From assembly GCF_009765995.1 (NCBI RefSeq), contig NZ_LMUI01000042.1, positions 148,924 to 212,923 of the forward strand: a stretch of DNA of 64,000 bases, written 5' to 3'. The notes beneath the pieces are model-generated. The model was given only the letters and a program-made list of their open reading frames with translations, was not told the origin of the DNA and ran no database searches. This stretch comes from Methylocapsa sp. S129. GTDB taxonomy: Bacteria > Pseudomonadota > Alphaproteobacteria > Rhizobiales > Beijerinckiaceae. Made by a program: the position numbers and the translations under genes. The first letter of the stretch is position 1. Every line of letters starts with the position of its first letter. Below, in pieces: positions 31,808-40,778 of the stretch.

Positions 31808-33091
31808 ATGCGCGATTGGATCGGCTTCCTTTGGCTTTCGCTTTGCCTGACGACATCGGCGTTCGCCGAACCTCACGTCGCCCTCGTCGTCGGCAATTCC
31901 GCTTATGGCGCCGTCGGGACCTTGCCGAACCCAGCCAAGGACGCGGCGCCGTTGGCGGACGCGTTGAAGAGCGAAGGCTTCAAGGCGACGCTTGCGCAGG
32001 ACGCGACGGCGCCGATCGCGCCGCCGACAGTCGCGGCGCTGAAGACACCGGAGCCGACGGCGTGCGATCGGTTGGCGGCGGCTCCGTTCGATCCGGATTT
32101 GACGAAGGGTTTCCCCAGTGTTCTCAAGGGCGGAAAAATCAATCCCGACGCCGCCATTCCCGCCTGCCGCCGTGCGTTGGAAACTTCGCCAGACGATCGG
32201 CGCGTGCGGTTCCAACTCGCACGCGCTCTGCAAAGCGGGAAGAAGTTCGAGGAGGCTAAGCTCGAATACGAACAAGCGGCGTCGGCGGGCTCGGCGAGCG
32301 CGATGAACAACCTCGGCGTGCTATACAAGAACGGCTGGGGAGTCGCGAAGGATTACGCCCAAGCACGAGCCTGGCTCCAGAAAGCCGCCGATCAGGGCGA
32401 CGCCGACGCGCAGTACAACCTCGGCGCACTTTACTTGAATGGCCAAGGCGTCGCGAAGGACTACGTCCAAGCGCGGGGCTGGCTGCAGAAGGCCGCCGAC
32501 CAGGGCGACCCCGACGCGCAGTACAATCTCGGCGTGGCCTACTTGAATGGCTTTGGCGTCGCGAAGGACTACGCTCAAGCGCGAGCCTGGTTCCAGAAGG
32601 CCGCCGATCAGGGCGACGCAACAGCGCAGTACAATCTCGGCGCGGTCTACGCGAATGGCCGTGGCGTCGCGAAGGACTACGCCCAAGCGCGAGCCTGGTT
32701 CCAGAAGGCCGCCGACCAGGGCGACGCCGGCGCGCAGAACAATCTCGGCCAACTTTACATGGATGGCCAGGGCGTCGCGAAGGACTACGCTCAAGCGCGA
32801 GCCTGGTTCCAGAAGGCTGCCGACCAGGGCGACGCCGGCGCGCAGTACAACCTCGGCGCGGTCTACGGGAATGGCTTTGGCGTCGCGACGGACTACGCTC
32901 AAGCGCGAGCATGGTTCCTGAAGGCCGCCGACCAGGGCGACGCCGACGCGCAGTACAATCTCGGCGTGCTCTACTTGAATGGCCAAGGCGTCGCGAAGGA
33001 CTACGCCCAAGCACGAGCCTGGTTCCAGAAGGCCGCCGATCAGGGCAACGCCGACGCGATAGAGAATTTGAAAGAGTTGCCCCGGCCCTAG
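31808..33091 (+). CDS. Sel1-repeat protein with truncated caspase-like N-terminal segment
   Basis: A 427-residue exported protein. Signal peptide MRDWIGFLWLSLCLTTSAFA. Residues 22-60 (PHVALVVGNSAYGAVGTLPNPAKDAAPLADALKSEGF) match the start of peptidase C14 caspase domains, but the sequence then jumps past the catalytic His and Cys to a spacer (about 78-155, with CDRLAAAPFDPDL and AIPACRRALETSPDD). Seven 36-residue Sel1 repeats follow (about 160-412), each of type DAQYNLGALYLNGQGVAKDY. It probably lost protease activity by internal deletion and acts as a periplasmic scaffold. Confidence 0.82.
   Translation: MRDWIGFLWLSLCLTTSAFAEPHVALVVGNSAYGAVGTLPNPAKDAAPLADALKSEGFKATLAQDATAPIAPPTVAALKTPEPTACDRLAAAPFDPDLTKGFPSVLKGGKINPDAAIPACRRALETSPDDRRVRFQLARALQSGKKFEEAKLEYEQAASAGSASAMNNLGVLYKNGWGVAKDYAQARAWLQKAADQGDADAQYNLGALYLNGQGVAKDYVQARGWLQKAADQGDPDAQYNLGVAYLNGFGVAKDYAQARAWFQKAADQGDATAQYNLGAVYANGRGVAKDYAQARAWFQKAADQGDAGAQNNLGQLYMDGQGVAKDYAQARAWFQKAADQGDAGAQYNLGAVYGNGFGVATDYAQARAWFLKAADQGDADAQYNLGVLYLNGQGVAKDYAQARAWFQKAADQGNADAIENLKELPRP
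32300..33060 (+). repeat. Tandem 108-bp repeats coding for seven Sel1 units
   Basis: Seven consecutive 108-base units within the gene, with the conserved DNA core GGCGTCGCGAAGGACTACGC. High identity between units suggests recent expansion or homogenisation by recombination. Confidence 0.85.
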
Positions 33092-33092
33092 C

Positions 33093-33159
33093 GGCCGAAA
33101 TCAAACGCTCGGCGCCCGACGCGTAGGGCGACTGGGGAGGGAAAGCGGACATTCGCCCC
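33093..33159. repeat. 67-bp direct repeat, copy 2
   Basis: Begins one base after the Sel1 gene stop; about 61 of 67 bases match copy 1. The two copies flank the Sel1 gene exactly, each starting at a stop codon. Confidence 0.7.
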
Positions 33160-33260
33160 AGATTTCTGCGTAGCGTAAGTCGCTGATTTCTAGAGACCGA
33201 ACGAAGCGAGCGAAATTCTTGATTTTTGTGCGTCTCCCGTAGCCCGCACTCCCGAGTCAT

Positions 33261-33671
33261 TTACCAACTGATCACCCAGACAGCTCCGTCGTAGGTTTGG
33301 CATTCCCCGTTGCCGTGGCCCATTGTCGTACTCGTGCCTCGGCACAGCATCTGCGTTTTTGGCCCTGTCGCCACAAACTGAACAGGGCCATCGGTGATGA
33401 CCAACGCGGAGGCCGATTGCGCTCCAGAGAAAGCCATTCCGACCGACGTGCCGAAAGCCACACGATATTCGCCGGTTAACACTTCTCCATCCGACATTGT
33501 GATTGTGACCGGGCCTCGTCCAATGCCGGTTCTGTCGAACGAAATCTTTACAGGCCCAAGACGATGAGCGGCTTCGTTCTTCGGAAATACGTCTGCTGTG
33601 TCGGCGCACCCGCAAAGCGCCATTAACGCCGCGAAGCCTACTGCGCCCCTTATTACAGCATGAAGCCGCAT
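33261..33671 (-). CDS. Putative lipoprotein of unknown function, 136 residues
   Basis: Signal peptide with lipobox (MRLHAVIRGAVGFAALMALCGC). The mature domain is beta-rich (PVKISFDRTGIGRGPVTITMSDGEVLTGEYRVAFG) with two Cys (MLCRGTSTTMGHGNGECQTY) that may pair. The ATG at 33671 has GGGGAGG upstream; extension to 33719 is rejected. Anchored in the outer or inner membrane by inference. No family recognised. Confidence 0.7.
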   Translation of the reverse strand: MRLHAVIRGAVGFAALMALCGCADTADVFPKNEAAHRLGPVKISFDRTGIGRGPVTITMSDGEVLTGEYRVAFGTSVGMAFSGAQSASALVITDGPVQFVATGPKTQMLCRGTSTTMGHGNGECQTYDGAVWVISW

Positions 33672-33835
33672 GCGCCCCTCCCCTGCGGTTGTTCGCGTAT
33701 TGGCGGCACAAGCTTCCATTCTGTCAAACCGGCAACAAAAGCGCTCTCATAAATCCCCTATTTGCGGGCGCACCTGCGCGCGCGAATTTCGTGAGCGCGC
33801 CGACGACGACGTATCGCCTCCGTCGCGACCGCGCT

Positions 33836-34822
33836 TCAGTTTTTGACCGTCGCCTTGAATTTACTCATCAGATACGGGCCGGACAGCACCGGCTCGTATT
33901 TCGGTTGCTCGCCTGGCGCGAGGCAGGCGTCGAGGCAAGCGATGCTGGCGAACCAGTTGGGCTGGTGGAAAAACGCAAGGGATTGGCGGCGCGAAAGGCC
34001 GCCATCGCCAGGCGGCGGGTTCACCACCCGATGCAGCGTCGATATCCAGCGATCGTTGGTCCAGCGCTGCATGAGATCGCCGATGTTGATGACGAAAGCG
34101 TTGGGAATTGGCGGAACCTCGATCCAAGCTCCCTCCGGCGAGGCGATTTCCAGGCCTTTGGAGCCCTCCTGCGGCAGCAGGATTGTCAGGCTGCCGTAAT
34201 CGGTATGCGCGCCAGCGCGCAATTGGCCGGGCTTGGGCGCAATCATCTGTTCGGGATAATTGAGCGCGCGCAGGGCGCTGACAGGCGCGTCGATGAATTG
34301 TGCGAAATAATCTTCCGGTAATTTCAGCGCTTGCGCGAAAAGTTTCATGATCCGCGCCGCCAGATTTTCAAGCGCGGCGTAATAGGCGGTCCATGCCGCG
34401 ACAAAGCCTTCCGGTCTGTCCGGCCAGATCGTCGAGGCGTAACAGAACGCTAGGGCTTCCGCGTCGGTCATGCCTTTGGGCGCCGACAAGGGGCCGCCAT
34501 TGAAGCTTTCCTTGAGATCGGGCGGCGTGTCGACATTGCGCGATTTGGCCAAGGCCTCAAGTTCCGGCCCGAGATAGCCATAGGGATAGCCCTTATAAGG
34601 CGCCCTCGCCTGCTGCTTTTCCTCCGGGGGCAAATCGAAGAACGCATGCGCCTTCGACCAGACGCCGTCGATTACGCTTTGCGCGACGCCATGGTTGACG
34701 ATGGCGAGAAAGCCCGTCGCGCGGCAAATCTCATCGACTTCTTGCGCAAGCGCTCGGCGCTGTTCGGCGCCCGCCTTCTCGAATTTTCCGAGATCGAAAA
34801 CGGGAAATTGTGCGGACGGCAT
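33836..34822 (-). CDS. 2-oxoglutarate/Fe(II)-dependent oxygenase (isopenicillin N synthase-like)
   Basis: A 328-residue non-haem iron oxygenase. The N-terminal DIOX_N domain (VFDLGKF...GFLAIVNHGV) is followed by the 2OG-Fe(II) domain with iron ligands His206 and Asp208 (AHTDYGSLTIL) and His264 (STLHRVVNPP), and the co-substrate Arg279-x-Ser281. It hydroxylates or oxidises an unknown small molecule. The start at 34822 fits the family; the longer frame overlaps the divergent DUF255 gene. Confidence 0.88.
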   Translation of the reverse strand: MPSAQFPVFDLGKFEKAGAEQRRALAQEVDEICRATGFLAIVNHGVAQSVIDGVWSKAHAFFDLPPEEKQQARAPYKGYPYGYLGPELEALAKSRNVDTPPDLKESFNGGPLSAPKGMTDAEALAFCYASTIWPDRPEGFVAAWTAYYAALENLAARIMKLFAQALKLPEDYFAQFIDAPVSALRALNYPEQMIAPKPGQLRAGAHTDYGSLTILLPQEGSKGLEIASPEGAWIEVPPIPNAFVINIGDLMQRWTNDRWISTLHRVVNPPPGDGGLSRRQSLAFFHQPNWFASIACLDACLAPGEQPKYEPVLSGPYLMSKFKATVKN

Positions 34823-34950
34823 GATGGTCTTTGCGCTCCTTGGAGAGAAGCTCGACCATAGGGCAGACATAGCCGTCGGCCAATGGGACGATGTTCCCTC
34901 GAGGGCAAGCAAACCCTTCCGATAGCCCCGCCGCCTCGCCTTTGCTAAGA

Positions 34951-36993
34951 ATGCGGATGCTTCCTGCTGCAAACCTCCTTGGCGAGGCGACCTCGCCCTA
35001 TCTTCTCCAGCACGCCGGCAATCCCGTGCATTGGCGCGCCTGGGGGCCGGCGGCGCTTGCCGAAGCGCGCGCGCTCGATCGGCCGATCCTCATTTCGATC
35101 GGTTACGCCGCCTGTCACTGGTGCCATGTGATGGCGCACGAATCTTTCGAGAACGAAGAAACCGCCGCTCTGATGAACCGGCTGTTCGTCAATGTGAAGG
35201 TCGATCGCGAGGAGCGGCCGGATATTGATCACATCTATATGTCGGCGCTTCATACGCTCGGCGAACAGGGCGGCTGGCCGCTGACGATGTTTCTCTCCCC
35301 CGATGGCGCGCCAATGTTCGGCGGCACCTATTGGCCGCCGGCGCCGCGCTGGGGGCGTCCGTCATTCGCGCAGATTCTGCACGCCGTCGACAAAGCGTGG
35401 CGCGAAAAACGCGAGGCGCTGATCGCCCAAGGGGCGACGCTGTTCGACCACCTCGCCGCCATCGCGCAGACCAAGCGCGGCGGCGACCTGACGCCCGACG
35501 ATCTCACCCGCGTTGCGCATCTTTTGATGCGTCAGCTTGATCCCGTCAATGGCGGCGTCGGCGGCGCGCCAAAATTCCCCAATGCGCCAATCTTCCGCTT
35601 CTTCTGGAGCGAGCATTTCCGCCGTAGGGATCCGCAAGCGCGCGAGGCCGTGCGGCGCCTGCTGAACGCCTTATGCGAAGGCGGCATTTATGATCATCTT
35701 GGCGGCGGCTTCGCGCGTTATTCAACCGACGCCGAATGGCATGTGCCGCATTTCGAGAAAATGCTCTACGACAACGCGCAAATTCTCGAATTGCTGGCGC
35801 TGGCCCATGCCGAGACCCCTACCCCGCTCTACGCCGAGCGAGCGCGCGAGACGTTCGACTGGCTGATTCGCGAAATGCGGGTCGAAGGCGCCGCCTTCGC
35901 CGCTTCGCAGGACGCCGATCAGGATGGTGAGGAAGGGCTCTTCTTCGTCTGGACGGCTGATGAGATCGACGCCACGCTCGGAGCCGGGAGCGCCGCGTTC
36001 AAGGCGGCCTATGACGTGCGGCCGGAGGGCAATTGGGAAGGCCGTAATGTGCTGCGGCGACGTATCGCCCATGGAAATGACGCGGAGGAGGCCGCGCTGG
36101 CGGCGGCCCGCGCGCGGCTGTTCGCGCTGCGCGAATCCCGTCCCAAACCGGGGCGCGACGACAAGGTTCTCGCCGACTGGAATGGCCTGATGATCGCCGC
36201 GCTGGCGCGCGCGGCGGCTGCTTTCGACGCGCCTGAATTTCTTAGCGCAGCCCGCGCGGCCTATGCGTTTATCAACAGGACCTTGCGCGACGAGAGGGGT
36301 CGCCTCGTTCATGCTTGGCGCGATGGCCGGATCGGCGCCGCCGGGATGCTCGACGATCACGCGAGCATCGCCCGCGCCGCCCTTGCGCTATTCGAGGCGA
36401 CTGGAGAACCAACCTATCTCGACGACGCGATCCTGTTGACGCGCGCGGCCCAGGATTTATTCGGCGATGTCGACGGTAGTTTCTTCATCACCGCGCACGA
36501 CGCTTCCGACGTGCCCGGCGCGCGGCCGCGCCATCCGCACGACGGCGCGACGCCTTCGGGCATCGGCCTGATGGCGGAGGTTCTTGTACGCCTGTTTCAT
36601 CTGACGGGCGAAGAGCGATGGCGCCTCGCCGCCGAGAACCTCATCCGCGCGTTCACGGGAGCGGTCGAGATGCTGCCGCAAAGCCCGCTCTTGCTCGCCG
36701 CGGCCGATTTTCTGGAGCGGGGGATTGTGATCGTGGTGGCGGCAGAGGCCGACGACCCCGCCGCAATGGCGCTTGCGAAGCTTGCCCTTTCGTCGCCCGA
36801 TCCCGCGACATGCGTCTTGCGCACGCGCGACGGCGCCGATTGGCCGGCGGACTCGCCGGGGCATGGCAAAACGACCGTGAACGGCGCCGCCAGCGCTTAT
36901 GTCTGCAAGGGCCAGACCTGCGGCTTGCCGGTGACGACAACGCGGGAATTGCAGTCGCTCATAGGCGAAGGCATGGCCTATCCCCACGATTGA
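34951..36993 (+). CDS. DUF255 thioredoxin-domain protein (YyaL/SSP411-like)
   Basis: A 680-residue protein. The N-terminal thioredoxin-like DUF255 domain (about 1-165) has ATSPYLLQHAGNPVHW and the CHWCHVM motif (Cys55, Cys58). An (alpha/alpha)6-barrel glycoside-hydrolase-like domain (about 190-560) contains GGGFARYSTDAEWHVPHFEKMLYDNAQ, ASQDADQDGEEGLFFVW and KVLADWNGLMIAAL. Length and order are standard for the family, whose enzymatic function is unproven. Divergent from the oxygenase gene. Confidence 0.9.
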   Translation: MRMLPAANLLGEATSPYLLQHAGNPVHWRAWGPAALAEARALDRPILISIGYAACHWCHVMAHESFENEETAALMNRLFVNVKVDREERPDIDHIYMSALHTLGEQGGWPLTMFLSPDGAPMFGGTYWPPAPRWGRPSFAQILHAVDKAWREKREALIAQGATLFDHLAAIAQTKRGGDLTPDDLTRVAHLLMRQLDPVNGGVGGAPKFPNAPIFRFFWSEHFRRRDPQAREAVRRLLNALCEGGIYDHLGGGFARYSTDAEWHVPHFEKMLYDNAQILELLALAHAETPTPLYAERARETFDWLIREMRVEGAAFAASQDADQDGEEGLFFVWTADEIDATLGAGSAAFKAAYDVRPEGNWEGRNVLRRRIAHGNDAEEAALAAARARLFALRESRPKPGRDDKVLADWNGLMIAALARAAAAFDAPEFLSAARAAYAFINRTLRDERGRLVHAWRDGRIGAAGMLDDHASIARAALALFEATGEPTYLDDAILLTRAAQDLFGDVDGSFFITAHDASDVPGARPRHPHDGATPSGIGLMAEVLVRLFHLTGEERWRLAAENLIRAFTGAVEMLPQSPLLLAAADFLERGIVIVVAAEADDPAAMALAKLALSSPDPATCVLRTRDGADWPADSPGHGKTTVNGAASAYVCKGQTCGLPVTTTRELQSLIGEGMAYPHD

Positions 36994-37055
36994 AAGCGAG
37001 TTTCGATTCCGGCAATCTGGACAGCGCCATCGATGCAACAAGTCCGGAGTCTCAG

Positions 37056-37286
37056 ATGAAACTCGACACCGACCGGATCGACGACGCGATCCTCGCCCTA
37101 TTGCACCTCACGCTGCACGACGGATCTCGCGCATGGAAGGGCTTTGATTGGGACGCCATGAACAGGCTCTATCAGAAAGGCTTTATTGACGACCCCGCGA
37201 ACAAGACCAAATCGGTGATGTTCACCGAAGAAGGCTTGCAGCGATCCAAGATATTGTTCGCAGAGATGTTCATCCACAAAGGTTGA
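37056..37286 (+). CDS. DUF6429 family small protein
   Basis: A 76-residue helical protein: DRIDDAILALLHLTLHDGSRAWKGFDWDAMNRLYQKGFIDDPANK followed by SVMFTEEGLQRSKILFAEMF. The pattern (turn after ILALLHL, GFDWDAMNRL) is that of DUF6429. CGGAG lies 8 bases before the ATG. Function unknown. Ends 4 bases before a convergent LysR gene. Confidence 0.75.
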   Translation: MKLDTDRIDDAILALLHLTLHDGSRAWKGFDWDAMNRLYQKGFIDDPANKTKSVMFTEEGLQRSKILFAEMFIHKG

Positions 37287-37290
37287 CAGG

Positions 37291-38208
37291 TTAGGCGGCC
37301 GACAGCGCGGCCTCCGCGATAAGAAAGTCTCGCAAGGCCGCGATCCGCTGCGATCCGGCTTGCGCCGGCCGGCACGCGAAATAATAGCCGAAGGGCGTAT
37401 GCACGCTCGTCGTGAAGGGCGCGATCAGGCGTCCGGCCGCCAGTTCGTCCGCCGCGACGGCGAGCGAGGCGAGCGCGATCCCCTGCCCCTGCGCCGCCGC
37501 ATGGATCGCCATCGACATCTGATTGAACCAGACGCCGCGCGTCGCCTCGACCTCCGAGGCGCCGGCGGCTTTCAGCCAATCGGACCAGCTCGGCCATGTC
37601 GAGAAACTGGGGTGCCAGTCGAGATGCAGCAGCGTGTGATGTTTGAGGTCCTGCGGCTGGACGATGGGATGTTCGCCATGCGCCAAGGCCGGCGCGCAGA
37701 CGGGGAAAACATCTTCCTTGAACAGCAGCGTGGTCGAAAGACCAGGAAATTCGCCGATCCCGCAGCGAATCGAGGCGTCGACATTGGCGCGCTCCAAGGC
37801 GTCTTCGGTCGGATTGGCGTCGACCAGCACATCGATGTCGGGATGTTGCGCCTTGAACTTGCCGATACGCCCGACCAGCCAGGTCGCCGCGAAAGACGCG
37901 CTGGAATTGATGACGAGAAAGCGCCGGCCATTGGCCTCGCGCATCGCGCGCGCGGCGCGGCCGAGGATGGCGAAGCCGTCGGCGAGATCGCGCACGCCCG
38001 CTTGCCCCGATTCGGTGAGGCGCAGCCCGCGCCCTAGCCGTTCGACGAGCGGCGCGCCGATCTCCTCTTCGAGTTGACGCACCTGCTGGGCGACCGCGGC
38101 TTTGGTTACGAACAGTTCATCGGCCGCCCGCGCGAAGGACAAATGACGCGCCACCGCCTCGAAAGCGCGCAAGGCATTAAGCGAGGGTAAACGGGTCGGG
38201 GCTTTCAT
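37291..38208 (-). CDS. LysR-family regulator, GcvA-like
   Basis: A 305-residue regulator. The N-terminal HTH is typical of the GcvA/AmpR branch (LPSLNALRAFEAVARHLSFARAADELFVTKAAVAQQVRQLEEEIGAPLVER). The effector domain includes FLVINSSASFAATWLVGRIGKFKAQHPDIDVLVDANP. The start at 38208 fits the family; 38244 would add a poor leader. It may regulate the divergent DUF1127 gene or a distant target. Confidence 0.9.
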   Translation of the reverse strand: MKAPTRLPSLNALRAFEAVARHLSFARAADELFVTKAAVAQQVRQLEEEIGAPLVERLGRGLRLTESGQAGVRDLADGFAILGRAARAMREANGRRFLVINSSASFAATWLVGRIGKFKAQHPDIDVLVDANPTEDALERANVDASIRCGIGEFPGLSTTLLFKEDVFPVCAPALAHGEHPIVQPQDLKHHTLLHLDWHPSFSTWPSWSDWLKAAGASEVEATRGVWFNQMSMAIHAAAQGQGIALASLAVAADELAAGRLIAPFTTSVHTPFGYYFACRPAQAGSQRIAALRDFLIAEAALSAA

Positions 38209-38316
38209 CGTATAGTTTTTCTCGTCATTTGACGCATAAAGCATGACTTGCTGCTGTGCAGAATAAGCCTATATCAGTGGCACATACAGTCAAAAAACGT
38301 CGCAAGAGCAACAAAA

Positions 38317-38577
38317 ATGAACAATTCAACTGCACATTCTCACGATTCCCTCGGCGATTTTGGGGGGGCTGGCCTTGGCCGCGTCGCGGCGATGTGTAAA
38401 CAAATTCTAAACAACATGGCGAAGACGGCCAACCGCCCGAACGAGCATCGACGGTTCGCTGCGCTCCCTCTGCGCCAGCTCGAAGACATCGGGATGACGG
38501 TCGCCGAACGCGACGCGCAACTGCGCTGGACGGAGCCGACGGCGGCCGTTTTTCCGGAAATCTTCCTTCGCCGATAA
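38317..38577 (+). CDS. DUF1127 domain small protein
   Basis: An 86-residue protein whose C-terminal part (RRFAALPLRQLEDIGMTVAERDAQLRW) is the Arg-rich DUF1127/YjiS helix pair, known in alphaproteobacteria to bind RNA and affect phosphate and carbon metabolism. The N-terminal 40 residues are Ser/His/Gly-rich and not conserved. Divergent from the GcvA-like regulator. Confidence 0.75.
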   Translation: MNNSTAHSHDSLGDFGGAGLGRVAAMCKQILNNMAKTANRPNEHRRFAALPLRQLEDIGMTVAERDAQLRWTEPTAAVFPEIFLRR

Positions 38578-38641
38578 AATCGGGAATGGCCGCATTGAAT
38601 GCGGTCATTGGCGCCAGGAATACGCGACGACGCCTGAGTTC

Positions 38642-39874
38642 CTACCCCACAGGCCTTTCGTCGGCGATCACACGGCCATCGTTCGGCAACGACCCTGGAG
38701 CGACGAGCTCTACGGCGCCGCGCAGCTTTGTCGCGGCCTGCAGCGTGACCGCGACAGCCTCGCTGAGCTCTGCCCTTTGGGAAGCCGTCTCGGCCCGCAG
38801 GATCATCACGTCCTGTTCGCCGGTGCGGCGAATGACGAGGCGCAGGATCCCAAGCTCGGGATGTCGTTTGCCCACTTCTGCGATCTGCGAGGGATGGACA
38901 AACATGCCTTTCACCTTGGCGGTCTGATCGGCGCGCCCAAGCCAGCCTTTGATGCGGCCATTGGCGCTGTCCGGCACAAACGCCGAAAGGTCGCCCGTCG
39001 CAAAGCGCAACAAGGGATAGTCGGCATTTAGGCGGGTGACGACGATTTCGCCGACTTTCCCCGGAGCGACCGGATCGCCTGTGCCCGGGGTCACGATTTC
39101 GAGGATGATTCCCTCGTTAACGACCAGGCCCTCCTGCAACAGCCCGTCCTCGCCCTCCGCCTCATAGGCGATCATGCCAAGGTCGGCCGTCGCATAGGCC
39201 TGCCGAACCTTGATGCCATGGGATTGAAGCTCGGCGCGAAGGCTCGCCGGCAAAGCAGCGCCCGAAACCATCGCGTGGCGGATCGACGAAATGTCGCTGC
39301 CCGTCTCATGCGCCTTGTCGATGAGAATCTTCAGGAAATCAGGCGTGCCGCAATAGGCGCTCGGCCGGAGGTGACGGATCGCCTCGATTTGCTGTTCGGT
39401 ATTGCCGGTTCCCGCCGGAATGACCGCGCAGCCCAAAGCATGAGCGCCGCTCTCCATGATATGGCCGCCAGGCGTCAGGTGATACGAGAAACAATTGAGG
39501 ACGATGTCGCCCGCGCGGAACCCCGCCGCGCGAAGCGCCGGCGCGACGCCCCACCAATCCGCGCCATGGCCTTCCGGCTCGAAGATCGGCCCAGGCGAGA
39601 CCAGCAGGCGTTTCAGATGGGCGGGCTCTGTGGCCGCGAGCCCCCCGAACGGCGGAATGGCTTCCTGCAACTCCATCAGTTCGGATTTGCGCCGCACCGG
39701 CACGCGGGCGAGATCGACAAGCGATTTCAGCGAAGCGATCTCGACGCCCTCAAGCTGCCGGGCGAGCGCGGGCGCGCGTTGTGCGGCTCCTGACAGAAGT
39801 GCGCGCAATCTGGCGAACGCATCCGCATGGGCGGCGTCTGACTTGTTGCGCTCGGGCGCGTCGCGATGGTTCAT
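38642..39874 (-). CDS. Phenylacetate-CoA ligase-like (PaaK family) protein
   Basis: A 410-residue AMP-forming ligase-family protein. Seen: LKRLLVSPGPIFEPEG near the ATP site, YCGTPDFLKILIDKA, QAYATADLGMIAYEAEGEDG (adenylate motif), LPLLRFATGDLSAF-like segment and GRADQTAKVKGMFVHPSQI (hinge/C-domain). It activates an aromatic or other acid with CoA. The ATG at 39874 has GGGGGA 5 bases upstream. Last gene of the Liv operon, suggesting that it acts on the imported acid. Confidence 0.85.
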   Translation of the reverse strand: MNHRDAPERNKSDAAHADAFARLRALLSGAAQRAPALARQLEGVEIASLKSLVDLARVPVRRKSELMELQEAIPPFGGLAATEPAHLKRLLVSPGPIFEPEGHGADWWGVAPALRAAGFRAGDIVLNCFSYHLTPGGHIMESGAHALGCAVIPAGTGNTEQQIEAIRHLRPSAYCGTPDFLKILIDKAHETGSDISSIRHAMVSGAALPASLRAELQSHGIKVRQAYATADLGMIAYEAEGEDGLLQEGLVVNEGIILEIVTPGTGDPVAPGKVGEIVVTRLNADYPLLRFATGDLSAFVPDSANGRIKGWLGRADQTAKVKGMFVHPSQIAEVGKRHPELGILRLVIRRTGEQDVMILRAETASQRAELSEAVAVTLQAATKLRGAVELVAPGSLPNDGRVIADERPVG

Positions 39875-39896
39875 TCGATCCCCCAATGGCGGCTCG

Positions 39897-40724
39897 TCAA
39901 GCCAACCACCGCTTGCGCCGCTTGTAATGTTTCACGTCGCGGAATGAACGACGATCCGCGCCGGCAATCCCGAGGTAGAATTCCTTCACGTCCTCGTTGG
40001 CGCGCAAGGCGCTTGCTTCGCCGTCGAGCACGATGCGGCCGTTTTCGAGGATATAACCGGAGGTTGCGTAGCGCAGCGCGATATTGGTGTTCTGTTCGGC
40101 GAGCAGGAAGGAGACCTGCTCTTTGACGTTCAGATCCCTGACGATCTCGAAAATCTCTTCGACGACCTGCGGCGCGAGCCCCATCGACGGCTCGTCGAGC
40201 AGGATCATTTCCGGCTTCGACATCATTGCCCGGCCGATCGCGCACATCTGCTGCTCACCGCCTGAGGTATAGCCGGCCAGGGATTGGCGACGTTGTTTGA
40301 GACGCGGAAAATAGGCGTAAATCGCCTCAATGTCGCGGGCGACCGCCTTGCCGCCATCGCGCCGCGTGAAAGCGCCGGTCAGCAGGTTCTCCTCGATCGT
40401 CAGATGGCCGAAACAATGGCGACCCTCCATCACCTGAATGCAGCCGCGGCGCACCAGTTCGTTGGGCGAAAGGCCGTCGATCCGCTCGCCCTTGAAAGAG
40501 ATCGCGCCTTTCGTCACCTCGCCGCGTTCGGCATGCAAGAGATTGGAGATCGCCTTAAGGGTCGTCGTCTTGCCCGCGCCATTGGCGCCGAGCAGCGCAA
40601 CGATGCCGCCTTTGGGCACGGCCAGCGAAACGCCCTTCAGGACCAGAATGACGCGGCTGTAGATGACCTCGATATTGCTTACGACGAGGACGGGCGGCGG
40701 CGGAGGCTGCGATTCGGCTGACAT
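39897..40724 (-). CDS. livF: Branched-chain amino acid-type ABC ATPase LivF
   Basis: A 275-residue ATPase. Walker A GANGAGKTT (about 41-49), signature TSGGEQQMCAIGRAMM, Walker B MILLDEPSMGLAPQ, and the switch SFLLAEQNTNIAL are intact. The C-terminus is basic (KHYKRRKRWLA), a feature I associate with LivF proteins encoded next to PaaK-like genes. One of two ATPases of the importer. Confidence 0.92.
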   Translation of the reverse strand: MSAESQPPPPPVLVVSNIEVIYSRVILVLKGVSLAVPKGGIVALLGANGAGKTTTLKAISNLLHAERGEVTKGAISFKGERIDGLSPNELVRRGCIQVMEGRHCFGHLTIEENLLTGAFTRRDGGKAVARDIEAIYAYFPRLKQRRQSLAGYTSGGEQQMCAIGRAMMSKPEMILLDEPSMGLAPQVVEEIFEIVRDLNVKEQVSFLLAEQNTNIALRYATSGYILENGRIVLDGEASALRANEDVKEFYLGIAGADRRSFRDVKHYKRRKRWLA

Positions 40725-40742
40725 TTCTCAAGCCCTGATCCC

Positions 40743-40774
40743 ACCCCTCTCCCGCGAACAGGAGAGGGGTTTTT
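40743..40774. terminator. Intergenic stem-loop between the binding-protein gene and livF
   Basis: A perfect 10-bp stem, ACCCCTCTCC (40743-40752) and GGAGAGGGGT (40761-40770). TTTTT follows only on the plus strand, so for the minus-strand operon it is more likely an attenuator or mRNA-stabilising element that separates binding-protein levels from downstream genes. Confidence 0.55.
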
Positions 40775-40778
40775 CGCC

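Noticed and set aside
32300-33060. Regular repeats resembling a CRISPR array
   Set aside because: Unit is 108 bases, fully coding, and each translates to a Sel1 repeat; there are no spacers.
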